NCBI RefSeq assembly: GCF_937616625.2
Contig: NC_065571.1
Coordinates: 55,847,651-55,911,650 of the forward strand
DNA from: Mercurialis annua
Taxonomy: Eukaryota; Streptophyta; Magnoliopsida; Malpighiales; Euphorbiaceae
Length of the DNA stretch: 64,000 bases
Direction: 5' to 3'
Positions within the stretch are counted from its first letter, which is position 1; the number at the start of each line of letters is the position of its first letter. Positions 32,298-43,996 of the stretch are shown piece after piece. The notes beneath the pieces were generated by a model. That model was not told where the DNA came from. It was given only the letters and a program-made list of their open reading frames with translations, and made no database searches. Position numbers and translations under genes: made by a program.

Positions 32298-33350
32298 ATT
32301 CGGCCGAATCCTAAAGAGAGAGATTCGGCCGAATCCTAAAGAGAGAGATTCGGCCGAATCCTAGAGAGAGATTCGGCCGAATCCTAGAGAGAGATTCGGC
32401 CGAATCCTAGAGAGAGATTCGGCCGAATCCTAAAGAGAGAGATTCGGCCGAATCCTAAAGAGAGATTCGGTCGAATCCTGAAAACCCCAAGAGGGAAAAA
32501 AGAGATAGATTCGGCCGAATCCTAAAGAGATAGATTCGGCCGAATCCTAAAAAGAGATTCGGCCGAATACTAAAAAGAGAGATTCGGCCGAATCCTAAAA
32601 AAAGAGAGAGATTCGGCCGAATCCTAAAGAGAGAGATTCGGTTGAATCCTAAAGAGAGATTCGGCCGAATCCTAAAGAGAGAGATTTGGCCGAATCCTGA
32701 AAACCCCAAGAGGGAAAAAAGAGATAGATTCGGCCGAATCCTAAAGAGATAGATTTGGCCGAATCCTAAAAAGAGATTCGGCCGAATACTAAAAAGAGAG
32801 ATTCGGCCGAATCCTAAAAAAAGAGAGAGATTCGGCCGAATCCTAAAGAGAGAGATTCGGTTGAATCCTAAAGAGAGATTCGGCCGAATCCTAAAAAGAG
32901 AGATTCGGCCGAATCCTGAAAACCCCAAGAGGAAAAAAAAGAGATAGATTCAGCCGAATCCTAAAAAGATAGATTCGGCGGAATCCTAAAAAGAGATTCG
33001 GCCGAATCCTAAAAAGAGAGATTCGGCCGAATCCTAAAGAAAGAGATTCGGCCGAATCCTAAAGAGAGAGATTCGGCCGAATCCTGAAAACCCCAAGAGG
33101 AAAAAAAGAGATAGATTCGGCCGAATCCTAAAAAGATAGATTCGGCCGAATCCTGAAAAAAGATTCGGCCGAATCCTGAAAAGAGAGATTCGGCCGAATC
33201 CTAAAAAAAGAGAGATTCGGCCGAATCCTAAAGAGAGAGATTCGGCCGAATCCTAAAGAGAGAGATTCAGCCGAATCCTGAAACCCCCAAGAGGGAGAAA
33301 AGAGATAGATTCGGCCGAATCTTAAAGAGATAGATCCGGCCGAATCCTAA
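32298..33350 (+). repeat. Minisatellite with palindromic core, about 39 units
   Basis: Units of about 22-30 bp of the form GATTCGGCCGAATCCTAAAG plus AGAGA. The core ATTCGGCCGAAT is a perfect 12-bp palindrome. About 39 units counted by eye, a few with substitutions (TTCGGTTGAAT, TTTGGCCGAAT, TTCAGCCGAAT). A CCCCAAGAGG spacer recurs at about 32275, 32487, 32703, 32925, 33091 and 33286, giving a higher-order repeat of roughly 165-220 bp. An isolated unit recurs at about 33641. Any long frame across it is only a translated repeat. Confidence 0.95.
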
Positions 33351-34046
33351 AGAAAAGCAAAAGACAGGAAATAGTAAAAGTAAAAAGAGCCCCACAGAGT
33401 CAACACAAAAAGAAAAATTAGGAATACAAAGATATGGAAGGAAATATAGTTAAGGCGATAACGAACATCAAAACTGAAGAATTCAACCTGGACGATGTGA
33501 AACTGAAATGCTCACCCCTATCGACGCAATAAAAGGAAAAATGAAACGGCAGGCGAATAGAGAAATGGCCCGAGAAATAAAGAAAAAGATATCCCAAAAG
33601 GCGAAGGAAGAAATTGCCCAAGAGGTAAAAATGAAAATATAGATTCGGCCGAATCCTGAAAAAAAAAAACCCCAAGAGGGAAGAAGAGACGAGATGTCCT
33701 AAATAACAGAAAACTAGGCGAACAACGCCCAACAAAAAGTAAAGAACGAAATGGATCGAGAGGCGAAAAGTGAAGCGACCCAAGACGCAAAGAAGGAGAT
33801 GTTTCGAAAGACAAACCGAAGGCGAAACAAACATATAGATGAAGAAATGGTCCAAGAACCGAAGGTTAAGATGTCCCAGAAGGCAAAGGAAAAAAATCAA
33901 AATTGAAGAAACGATCCAGAAACCAAAAATTAAAGATCAAAAAATTAGAGGAAACACCACCGGAAAAATAAAGAAGAAGGGCGTAATACCCCTAAAAACA
34001 ACAAAGCAAACGAGGAAAACGGAAGGAATGAGGAAAACAAAGGCGA
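33351..34046 (+). other. LARD internal A/G-rich region
   Basis: Highly purine-rich, with frequent GAAATGGCC-like and GGCGAA-like motifs. Lys-rich frames are compositional artefacts. Confidence 0.55.
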
Positions 34047-34255
34047 AACGCCAAAAAAAAAAAAAAAAAAAAAAAAAAAACCAGAGTATAGATTTACTCT
34101 AAAATAAAGGCGAAACGCCCAAAAAACCAGAGTATAGATTTACTCTAAAATAAAGGCGAAACGCCCAAAAACCAGAGTATAGAATTACTCTAAAAATAAA
34201 AGCAAAACGCCAAAAACAAAGTTTAGATTAACTCTAAAAGCGAAATATCAAAGAT
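34047..34255 (+). repeat. Tandem repeat of ~50 bp units, about four copies, with poly(A) run
   Basis: Units read GGCGAAACGCC, an A-run, CAGAGTATAGATTTACTC, TAAAATAAA. The first unit carries a 28-A run at 34053-34080; later units have 4-6 A there and the last is degenerate. Confidence 0.85.
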
Positions 34256-35319
34256 CAAAATCAACTCGAAGCAAAATAAAACGAAAGGCGAATCAACTAA
34301 ATAAAGCAAAATAAAGCGACAGACGAAAATGTCAAGTAATAGAGGAATACGAAAGGAAGAAAAACGCCGAAAAATAAGAGAAATGCGAAAGAAAGGCAAA
34401 ATGCCAATCAATAGAGGAATGCAAAAGATCTCAAAACTGAAGACCGAGTCTAAAATGATTCAGGTAAAAATAAGGCCAAGTGCTCAAATAAAGGCGACTC
34501 GTCCAGAACAAAAGAAATAAGGCCATAGGCCCAAAGCAACAAATAAAAGGCAACTCACCCAAACCAGAGGAACAAATCTTAAAAAGGAAGGCAACCCGTC
34601 CGAAAATAATCAAAATCAAGGAAAATCGACGAAATAAATTGAAGACATGATCTCAAAAACGGACATAAATACCCTTTGAGATTAGTGTATTTATGGAGGG
34701 GGTCGAAGGACTCATAACTCTATCAGTGAATTGCATGAAAGAAAACAAGAAGAAACACCTTGAAGAAAGATAAAGACGAACACAAAAAAGACAGAAAAAA
34801 AGAAATGAAATGAATATCGCCAAACAGGGACTCGCCAAAGAAGAAGGAACATAAAGAATAAAGAGGAATAAACAATAAACTTAAAATCACAAACAACGAA
34901 GATCAAAGTACTTGAAGACAAAAACACAGCAAACCAAATGGGAAATAATGAGCAATGCATTAAATAAAGAAAAGACTCAACCGAGTCCTAAACAAGAAAA
35001 GTTCAAAATCAAGAAGAAAAAAGAGAAACGCCGAAGGATGATATATTAGACAATCAAGATAAAGAAGAATCTATACGGATTCGCCATAATAAACAAAAGA
35101 TGAAAAATGAAACAAGTCATGCAACAGTTTAAATATAAGGAAAATAAAAACGGACACTTGTCTTAAGTTCAAAAGCAACGAGGAATAGACGAACGATACG
35201 TGGAAGAAAGAAGAAAAATAGGAATCTTGCTGGAGAAGTAAAACGACTCGCCTCAAATAGAGCTGAAATACTCCAAGGCATAAAATACCATGACTTCAGC
35301 TCACTTGCGGGGGGGCTAA
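34256..35319 (+). other. LARD internal A-rich region and polypurine tract
   Basis: Further purine-rich non-coding sequence, ending in the polypurine tract GCGGGGGGGCTAA at 35307-35319, immediately before the 3' LTR. Confidence 0.6.
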
Positions 35320-35901
35320 TGATGGATACCGAATCCTATTCTACTTATAATGGAGCCGAGTCGCAGGAGATCTATTCTCAGACGACACCTGACTCCCGCC
35401 CAAAGGGCCGAATCCACCGGATCCTCCTTGACCGAAATATATCATTCGACATCATAAAGACCGAATCCCTGAGGACTCGGACAAAGCACGTCGACCCCGG
35501 GATTCGGATAAGATCTCCAAGATCTACGCAATATTCGGAGTATCTGTCCTATTTGGATACAAACTCCAACTTAGGAAGATAGCCTCCAATTTAGGAAGAC
35601 GAGACTATTTAGGAATATCTTCCTAAATAGGACTCCTGTCTGAATAAGGAAGGACACTCCTAATCAAGGTCAAACCCTACTAAATAGGAATCACTTTCCT
35701 ACTACAACACTACTAGGTATGCAATCATCTACTATAAAAGGAGGTTGAGGTATGCCTAAACACACAACTTATGACAAATACAATTACTCTCCCTTAAGCC
35801 TAAACTGACTTAAGCATCGGAGAGCTAATCGGACAAACCGTCCGATTAGCCATCTACACTGTTTTGCAGGATTAACGCCGTCGAGATGCCGGAATCTATC
35901 A
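35320..35901 (+). repeat. 3' LTR of the LARD-type element
   Basis: 582 bp, no difference from the 5' LTR seen by eye (constant offset of 4380 bases). Confidence 0.95.
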
Positions 35902-35906
35902 ATAAT

Positions 35907-37845
35907 TAATATAAAAATTAATAATTCACTCCAATATTTTACTGTTGCCAATTTATTTATTTCATTGGTCCCAGGTTAATAAGGATATAACTTGATCATG
36001 ATTTTGAAGGACAACACTATAAATATAATTTATAACTACAGTATTTTAACAATTTTAAATATAAATATTCATCAAAAAGATATATATAAACATACATACT
36101 GTTAAAATTAATAAAATAAATAATTAAGCTAGCATATCAACCTTTTTGATTCTTGAATCTATCATAAGATTTGAACCTGCCAACATATTCCTCTCAAAAT
36201 GGTTTGTTGGAAACAATTAACTAAAAGAAACGAAGAAAATAAAATATATTAATCAAAAAAAAATTTTCTTGATTCTTGAATCTATCCATAAGATTTGAAC
36301 CTGCAGCCAAGAAATTCCTCTCAAAATGGTTAGTTGGAGAAAATTAAAAAAACGAAAAAAATAAAGCATACTAATCAATAGAAATCTCTAAAATCACCCA
36401 AAAAAAAAGAAAAAAAACAAACATAGATGAGAATATTTAAAAGATAAAAAAAACACAAGAACAATGCATATTAAATTATTAATCGATAAAATCTTTCCCA
36501 TGTCACATAAAAAGTATGAAAAAAACAAACATAAATAGAAATATTTAAAAAAATTATCACTACAAATTATAGTTTAATACATTAATCTTAATCCACACAA
36601 TATTAAGCTAAACTCACAACAATTATAGTTATAACTTGTCGAAAGCATGATCAGATCAATCGGTGAGGTGGTATTCACAGACATATGCTTAGTTTGATCT
36701 GCAAAAGCCTTGCATTGACTTAAGCACTTTAAAATTAATTCTTAATGTAATTATATATAGGAATTCTTAAAAAATTGCATGCAAATAATTAGAGGTTTAT
36801 GTTAATTAAAAGGTTATTTTAATAATTACAGATTAGCTCAAACTCTACAAAGTCGAAGCTATTATCTACAATTATATTTATTTATTTTTCTATTGAATTT
36901 TATGTTTATTCGTTTGAACTTATTAAAGTTAGACTCCTACTCCTACTCCTACTCCTACTCCTACTCCTACTCCTAAACTTACTTAACTATTTTCAATTTT
37001 TATTATTTTATTAGAATTAAACTATTACTTTTAATTTAAAATTAACGATATTTATATGACCCGTTGCATATATTGAATTTTAATAAAATTATAAATATGA
37101 TAGTTTAGTTTTTAATAAATTATTATAAATTATTTTTTATTTAATTTAAAATAAGTCAATGCTTGTTTTTTTCTTTGACATGTATGAATTAATTATATCT
37201 GATTTAAATTATACAAATTAACAGTAAGTTTTTATTATTTTCTTACTTAACGTTTTTTTTTAATTGATTTCCTTATAGAAGTTAAACTCTGAGTTAATAC
37301 CTTCATTTATATTTATTTATTAAATTTCTAATTTAGAATTTGATTTGTAATTATTATTATAATGATTTAATTTTAATTTATATAACCCGTTGTATAAATT
37401 AAATTTTAAATAAATAAAATATAAATTATTTGTTAAAGCAAATATAATTAGATAAATAAAAATACTGTTAATAAATGAATATTTATTTTCTTGATTAGTT
37501 AAAGTTGATTTTACTAATTCTAACTATTTAGAGAGCTTTAGTTTAAATTTATATTAGTAGTTATAAACATGGCTGACAAATATAATGATAGAACCTTCGC
37601 CGACCGTCCCAAAACTCTTGCTTTGGAGCTTTTGGCTTGCCATCGTTCCATGATTGGGTTACTGATTTCTATTAGTATCAATTAGACTTCTATTTAACAT
37701 TAAATTCTTATTTAGTTTATCTTTTTATAAAAGAAATTTGCAACAATTTCAACTTCTATTTGCAATTAGTCTACGTGATCATTATTTTTTTCATTGTGTT
37801 TCAATAATAATTAAACTCACAATTACTTAAACTCTTAATTAATTA
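35907..37845. other. AT-rich DNA, partly Helitron-derived
   Basis: Contains an imperfect tandem duplication of about 110 bp (36147-36257 and 36270-36375, sharing GATTCTTGAATCTAT and CCTCTCAAAATGGTT), a CTCCTA hexamer microsatellite (36937-36973) and degenerate family B Helitron 3' motifs (ATTTATATGACCCGTTG near 37050, ATTTATATAACCCGTTG near 37377). No gene seen. Confidence 0.5.
36937..36973 (+). repeat. Microsatellite (CTCCTA)n
   Basis: About six to seven uninterrupted CTCCTA units. Confidence 0.9.
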
Positions 37846-38880
37846 CTAGTTTTGCATTACGTGCTATGCACGTGGCTCGTAATATAATTCGTCAAACTTA
37901 TTATAATCATACCAATATATTTTACTTATAATCACTATTAAATTAGTTGAATTTTATTTAAAATAAATATAATTAAGGGAAAAGGGTCATTTATGCCCCC
38001 AACGTTTGCCTCAAGGATCAAGTAAGCCCTCAACGTTTAGAAAGGTTCAAATATGCCCCTAACGTCTTAAAAAGTGAACAACCAGGCCCCCTTTTTGACT
38101 TATAAATGAAACGTTGGGGGCCTGATTGTCAAAATTGGAGGGCCTGATTGTTCATTTTTTAAGACGTTGGGGGCATATTTGAACCTTTCCGGACGTTGAG
38201 GGCTTGCTTGATCCTGGAAGCAAACCTTAAGGACATAAATGACCCTTTTCCCTATAATTAATTTAATTTTGTAATTTTAAAAACTAATTAATATTGATAA
38301 CATTTGCTTATGGAATTCATGGCTAAGCATAGAATTATACCAATGTACAATTAGTTAGGGATATATTATAGATTGAACTAAAATTATTAATTTTATTGGT
38401 AAATCATATTATCAGTTAAAGTAATATTAAAAGTATCAATATAAAAATATTTGTTTTATCCGTAACTTTTTATATATAGTATATGTATTTATATTAGACT
38501 TGTAGAGTATGTAAATAAGTGGAATAATGGTCATGAAAATATTGTAAATAAAGGGAATAATGTTCATGACAATACTATATGCGGAAATCTGTATTTTTTT
38601 ATCTCACAATTGAATGATTAAGGATTTTTAATTAAAGAAAGATTAGTCATTGTCCGTTACGATTTTCATTTAAAAGAGATGTTTAATTAATATATAAGTC
38701 TAGTTTCCTTATTCTAGTTGAATTCTTCTTTAATAATAGTAGCTAAATAAATATTACAATTAATTAATAGATAAATTACCATAAAACCGTAATTTAAACA
38801 ATCGATTAGTAATAATATGAAAAGGGTTATTAAGTAAATTTGACTGTCCCTCCCCCCATCCGTGATTTTATATATAGTAT
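37846..38880 (-). mobile_element. Helitron family A copy 3
   Basis: CTAG at 37846-37849 followed by TTTTGCATTACGTGCTATG (3' hairpin end on the minus strand). The other end is CCGTGATTTTATATATAGTA near 38862-38880, the family A 5' end with its first bases altered. A Mutator-type MITE sits inside. It seems to lie within or against a family B Helitron, whose 5' region (CTTAATGAAGTCTATTATTG) follows immediately. Confidence 0.68.
37977..38252. mobile_element. Mutator-type MITE, 276 bp, 9-bp TSD
   Basis: Inverted ends GGGAAAAGGGTCATTTATG and CATAAATGACCCTTTTCCC, with inverted similarity through most of the element (CAACGT / ACGTTGGGGGC). Exact 9-bp duplication TATAATTAA at 37968-37976 and 38253-38261. 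Confidence 0.88.
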
Positions 38881-38936
38881 AAATTATATTTTATTATTAT
38901 ATTCTTAATGAAGTCTATTATTGTAATTTTCCTTGT

Positions 38937-38952
38937 CCCCCCCCCCCCCCCC
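38937..38952 (+). repeat. Poly(C) run of 16
   Basis: A C-rich stretch near family B 5' ends, expanded here to about 16 uninterrupted C. Confidence 0.85.
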
Positions 38953-39346
38953 GCACATATAAGATAGTTAGTAGCGTTTCGGCCACGTGCTACGCACGTG
39001 AGCGGCATTTATATGACCCGTTATATATTATATAGTAAGTAAAATATAAAATAAAATACTTCAGTTTTTAATAAATTGTTATGAATAATTTATTGTTTGA
39101 ACATGTTATATATGTAAGTGATAATTCTATAACCCGTTATTTAATTTAAGTACTAATTAAATTATTAAATATAGTATTAGTAGATTGCAAATTATAATTA
39201 AAAAGACGCATGTAAACTCTTACGTTGGGTAAGAACTTGATTAGTACAAATTAAAAGTGCAAATACGTCTTTCAATTATAACTTGGGGCAAGTTGGTGGA
39301 CAGATAAGCCCTGCATACTAACTCAATTTGTTTTTCATTAATAAAA

Positions 39347-39717
39347 GACTTATTCCCTTAAAAACCCCTCACCTTTTACCCCCAATTCGTTTGCATCCTC
39401 ACATTGCAAAACCAGCAAATATACCCAAATTACGAGTTTTCACTTTCAATTGCACCCTCAAACATTAAATTGATCTCTTTTCACTTGAAAAAATAGGTTA
39501 TTTTTATTTTAAATAGAATATTAAGTCCTATTTTAAAATATATGCTAAAATTTAAAGTATTGATTTGAACATTTTTCAAGTGAAAAGAGGTCAATTTAAT
39601 GCTTAAGGGTGCAATTGAAAGGAAAAGGTCGTAATTTGGGTATATTTGATGGTTTTATATCGTGAGGGTGCAAACGAATTAGGGGTAAAAGGTGGGGAGA
39701 TTTTAAGGGGATAAGCC
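39347..39717. mobile_element. Mutator-type MITE, 371 bp, 9-bp TSD
   Basis: Inverted ends GACTTATTCCCTTAAAAACC and a matching TTTTAAGGGGATAAGCC end, with long inverted arms (CACCTTTTACCCC / GGGGTAAAAGGTG, TCTTTTCACTTGAAAA / TTTTCAAGTGAAAAGA). Exact 9-bp duplication TTAATAAAA at 39338-39346 and 39718-39726. It lies within the Helitron chain. Confidence 0.87.
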
Positions 39718-42147
39718 TTAATAAAAGGTTTATTTGTACCTATTTTATATTTTTAGAGATTGGATTGAATCAATTTAAACTTTAGAAATATAAATAATTA
39801 TTCATAGAAAGTTGAAAAGTGTATTGACGAAGAGGCAACTGTAATTTTGACAACAGATATTGGCTAATTTTTTAACAGTAAATAATGCAACAATTTTTTT
39901 TAGAAAAAAAAAATAAAATCACTGTGTCTTTTATTTTTTATAGTGCGAGAATTGAGCGGAAAATACCAATTTTTCTTCTTGTTCCAATTTGATTTGGATT
40001 TCAATATATACTACTATTTAATATTATACTATTTAATCAATTTTTATTAGTTTTATTTTTTAATTATAAATTATACCCTTAATGAAATCTATTATCGTGA
40101 TTTTGCTTGCATCTCATGTGCTACGCACGTGAACGACATTTATATGACCCGTTATATATATATATATATATATAAAACATTAATTAAATTATTAAATAAA
40201 ATATTTAAAGTAAGCGTGGATTTTTCATATGGACTACGCAAGTAAGCATGTAAGACTTAAAATTTGAATCGAGCATGTTGAGATGATCTAAACAATATAC
40301 GATTAAAGCACTCATTCACAAAACAAAATATGATTAAAACCCTGATCTTGCCCCATAGAGTTTATTAATCACTAATCAATGTTATTTTCTTCTACTTTTA
40401 ATAACATAATTTGCGTTGTATGTTTCTAAATTAGAATTATACTTAGACTCATAGTTTGTGCTGGAAGTTATTAAATTAGAATTAATCTTGGACTCTGTAT
40501 AAGATTTCTATTAACACTTTTTATGATATTTAAATTGTTTAAAGATATTAGTAGTTTAGTTTGAATTAACCTTTTATTAGTTTTATTTTTTAATTATATA
40601 TTATACCCTTAATGAAGTCTATTATCATAATTTTGTTTGTCCCCCTCCCTTTCCACATATAAGATAGTTACTAGCGTTTCGCCACGTACTACGCACGTGA
40701 GCGGTATTTATATAACCCGTTATTTAAATTAAATATCGATTAAAATAATAATTACATATTTATTTTAAAGACATTATTATAATTTATTTTGACTAAAGTT
40801 AAGATTATGTCATACTCGTTATATATATAGTAACATTTACATGTTCCGTTATATTTATTAAATATTAACTGAATTAATTAAAGCCGTAGCACATGAGTTA
40901 TTTTATATGACCCGTTATATAAATTAAATATGGAGTAGTATTTAAATTTCAGTAAATTATGATGAATATCTTATATTATTAAAAAAATTGATGATGTGTA
41001 TTGGATTATCCGTTATACACATATTACAAAAATAGTTGAAATTATACTAATTACCAATATTATTTTTATTGACTAATTAATTTATTTACCATTTCAATAT
41101 ATTTCCATTAAATATTAATTGCATTTGTTTTCCAGCACATACACACTGTTGGTACATTATTCAATCTCTTTAATAACAAAATTAATTGTCATTTAGTCTC
41201 ATGGAAATAATTTAATAATATCACCTGTATTCATTAGGTTCGTCAGGACTGTAAAGATATGAGATTAGTCTAATTATTTTTTTAAGACTCTTACTTAACT
41301 TCAAATGATAAATTTACTAAAACAAATAGACTTTTGTTTAACTGCAAACAATAAATTTATCAACTTTTAATTTGTATTTATATTTAACTATATAAAATTT
41401 TTAATTATTGAAAACTAATATCGTAATTTAACCTTTGTTACGTGCTATGCACGTGAGCGACATTTATAAGACCCGTTATATATATGAAATATGATATATA
41501 TATTATTTTATAAATATTAAATATCTTAGTATATATTTACACGTTATGTATGTGAGTAATATTTATACGACTCGTTATATATTTGTATATATTAATTAAA
41601 CTATAAATATAATATTAGTTTTTAATAAATTATAAATTGCATAATTATAACCATATTCGTATCCAATAGTATATGTGGTGTTTCAAAATTCGATTTATAC
41701 CTTTACAATTCTTATCATTTTCCATGTACATCTATGATTATCCAATAGTAATTTAATTCTTAATTAATTAATTATAAATTAATGAATGGCATGTATGTGT
41801 AGGTAGAAACACACCAAACTCTAAGTTGTACATCTATTGGAATTTAACTCTTAATTAATTAATTATAAATTAATGAATGACATGTAGGTAGAAATACATA
41901 CCAAAATCACGTCTAAGATAATTTTCAATGAGAGAGTTTTTCAATAGTAATTGAACTCTTATTAGTAATTAAACGGAAATTAACACGTAAAATACATTTA
42001 AATCTAATTTTAGTTTTTCAATAGTAATTGGACTCTTATTAGTAATTGATATCTTAAATAATTAATTATAATATTTTATTATTATACCCTTAATGAAGGC
42101 TAATATAATAATTTTACATGTCCCCCCCTTCCCACATATAAGATAGT

Positions 42148-42186
42148 TATAGATAGATAGATAAATAGATAGATAGATAGATAGAT
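42148..42186 (+). repeat. Microsatellite (GATA)n at a Helitron 5' end
   Basis: GATAGATAGATA repeats begin exactly where the family B 5' end (AAGATAGTTA) should meet flanking DNA. Confidence 0.85.
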
Positions 42187-43271
42187 TATCTCTTTTAACT
42201 AGTCCATATTCATTTTTACACTATTTTTAATTATTTTTTTCACAATTATACGATTTTTGAAAAAGTATGATCGCATTTGTACGCTCTTCTTTTCTTAAAC
42301 TTGCCAATTTTTTTTGTCTTTATCACTAGAACAGTACATTAGTAATAAATCTTAGTAACATAGTACACATATTTTTTTATAATCAAACATTTAATATATT
42401 TTTATTTAATTCTTTTTACTTGATTTTTTTTAGAATTTAAACTTCTCCTAGTGCACACTTTTTTTTAAGTATTGATGTTATTATAATAAAAATATTTAAT
42501 TTTTAAATTAAAAATTTAATAAATATACTCACATCATCAAGACACTTGTCTATTTTTTAATATTCAATTCATTTTAAATATGAACACTTGTCGTATACAT
42601 TGAAACACTTGTTATTTTGACTTTTTTTAACTTTTTTCTATTTAATATAGTATTATTATTTTATCAAGTCATTATATATATACACACTAATTTTTTCATT
42701 TAATTTTACATTTATCAATAATATATATTATGTTTAAATATTATCTATTTTTATGAAATAAAAAATATAAATAATTAAAATGTGTACTACTCATTTACAT
42801 TATACATATGTGTGATAAGAGTATAAAAATAGAATTATTATTTATCATTCAAATGGATTTATAATATTAGTTGGTAATAGAAAACAATAAAATAGAGTAA
42901 ATAATATTCCATAACGTGAGCACCAACGAGCGACTAACAAAATAAAAAGCAATCGAAAGATAGTTTGATCCACTTTTGTTGCACTTTTGTGAATTTTGTA
43001 CTTATATGATATTTCGCGCCAAATCCGCGTGCGAGGATGTGGTTTTTTTTTATCCTTTACTCAATTAATGTTTCAATTAGCCGAGTCAAATTGTCTAAAC
43101 CTTCACTCGGGTTCATAAATTCATCATTAATGCTCCTATTTATCATAGTATGTGCCAATTTGGTATTAGTGTGGTGATTGGAGATATGATATTAGTGTAT
43201 AAAATAGGCAAGAATGTAATAGCCATCTAAAATAGTTATTCCTTACTTTATTCAAGTAATGTAATTTCGTA
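42187..43271. other. AT-rich intergenic DNA
   Basis: No gene, terminal repeat or tandem array recognised. The LINE inserted at its right edge. Confidence 0.45.
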
Positions 43272-43327
43272 GATTGTTATTCCATTATTTTTTTTTTGCT
43301 TACAAAGAGATGCCAAAGCCAAAGAGC

Positions 43328-43996
43328 TTAAAAAGCTCTACACATTCGAGGAAGCGAGACGCCGATAATATCTTCCATGATGAGATTAGAAACCCCAACA
43401 TGCATTTCATCATAGGTGGTCAGCCCTAGCGCATGGGAAAATCCAAGATTAGCCATCCAATCCGCACAACGGTTACCTTCCCTATAGGTATGGCGGATAC
43501 AGACATTCCAACTCCTACCTAGGAGATTTCGGATAGCACTAAAAAGACTAGCGTTCACATTAATCCTGATATCATTCTTCAAAAGAGACTCAACAACGAT
43601 CTTACTATCCATTTCTAAGATTATGTTCTTGTAACCGCGCTTCCAAGCAATATCGAGACCGTCGAGGGCGCCCCAAAGCTCCGCCTGTAAAACTGAGCAT
43701 CTCCCAATGAATCTACTATAGCCAAACAACCAAACTCCCTCATTATTCCTGGCAACACCACCCGAGGCTGCATTATTCGCCAAAGATCGAACTGCACCAT
43801 CAGTATTAAGCTTGATCCAATCTGAAGGAGGAGGAACCCATCCAATGAGGGACGTCGTTTTGGGAGCAAGACCGGGACTGGAAAGCTTGATAAAACGTTG
43901 TGCTTGGTCCGTGTAGTTCACCATATTTCTGATGGAGTGCACGACTTCATCCGTGCTTCTTCTTTCCCCATTAAAAATGAAGCTGTTACGCTGATT
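43328..43996 (-). pseudogene. LINE ORF2 terminal RNase H domain (after a nonsense codon)
   Basis: In frame with the upstream 43997-45262 segment but separated from it by a TAG at 43997-43999, where related elements would have a sense codon (context WCL then NQRNSFIFNG). Encodes RNase H: DWIKLNTDGAVRSLA, LQAELWGALDGLDIAW, EMDSKIVVESL, YREGNRCADWMANLG. RNase H removes template RNA during target-primed reverse transcription. Confidence 0.92.

Larger units (their letters stand above)
30940..35901 (+). mobile_element. Non-coding LTR retroelement (LARD-type), LTRs identical by eye, 5-bp TSD
   Basis: LTRs 30940-31521 and 35320-35901 are both 582 bp and show no difference on line-by-line reading. 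TSD ATAAT at 30935-30939 and 35902-35906. The LTR starts TGATGGATACC and ends TCTATCA. PBS-like TTGGCGCCGTCTGTGGG follows the 5' LTR; a polypurine tract GCGGGGGGGCTAA precedes the 3' LTR. The 3.8-kb internal region has no gag or pol and is dominated by A-rich sequence and tandem repeats, so it must be mobilised in trans. The identity of the LTRs indicates a very recent insertion. Confidence 0.95.
38881..42150 (-). mobile_element. Chain of family B Helitrons joined end to end
   Basis: Family B 5' ends (minus strand CTATCTTATATGTGG preceded on the plus strand by CTTAATGAAGTCTATTAT) occur near 38970, 40670 and 42150; a truncated 5' region lies near 40072-40107. Family B 3' ends with the CACGTGCTACGCACGTG hairpin occur at 38971 (GTAG), near 40117 (degenerate), at 40671 (CTAG) and near 41440 (degenerate). 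At 38970/38971 and 40670/40671 the 5' end of one element touches the 3' end of the next (GATAGTTA then GTAGCG or CTAGCG). No Rep or helicase is present. Confidence 0.68.

Noticed and set aside
32455..32928. 157-codon minus-strand frame with repeated FGRISLFRIRPNLSL
   Set aside because: It is a translation of the palindromic minisatellite and changes wherever unit length changes.
32298..33350. CRISPR-like array
   Set aside because: Spacers are not unique and the host is a plant; it is a minisatellite with variable unit length.
33839..34102. Lysine-rich 87-codon frame
   Set aside because: Produced by A/G-rich composition and a 28-A run.
34223..34960. Several Phe/Leu/Ser-rich minus-strand frames that look like membrane proteins
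   Set aside because: They are the reverse strand of A-rich LARD sequence; hydrophobicity comes from T-rich codons.
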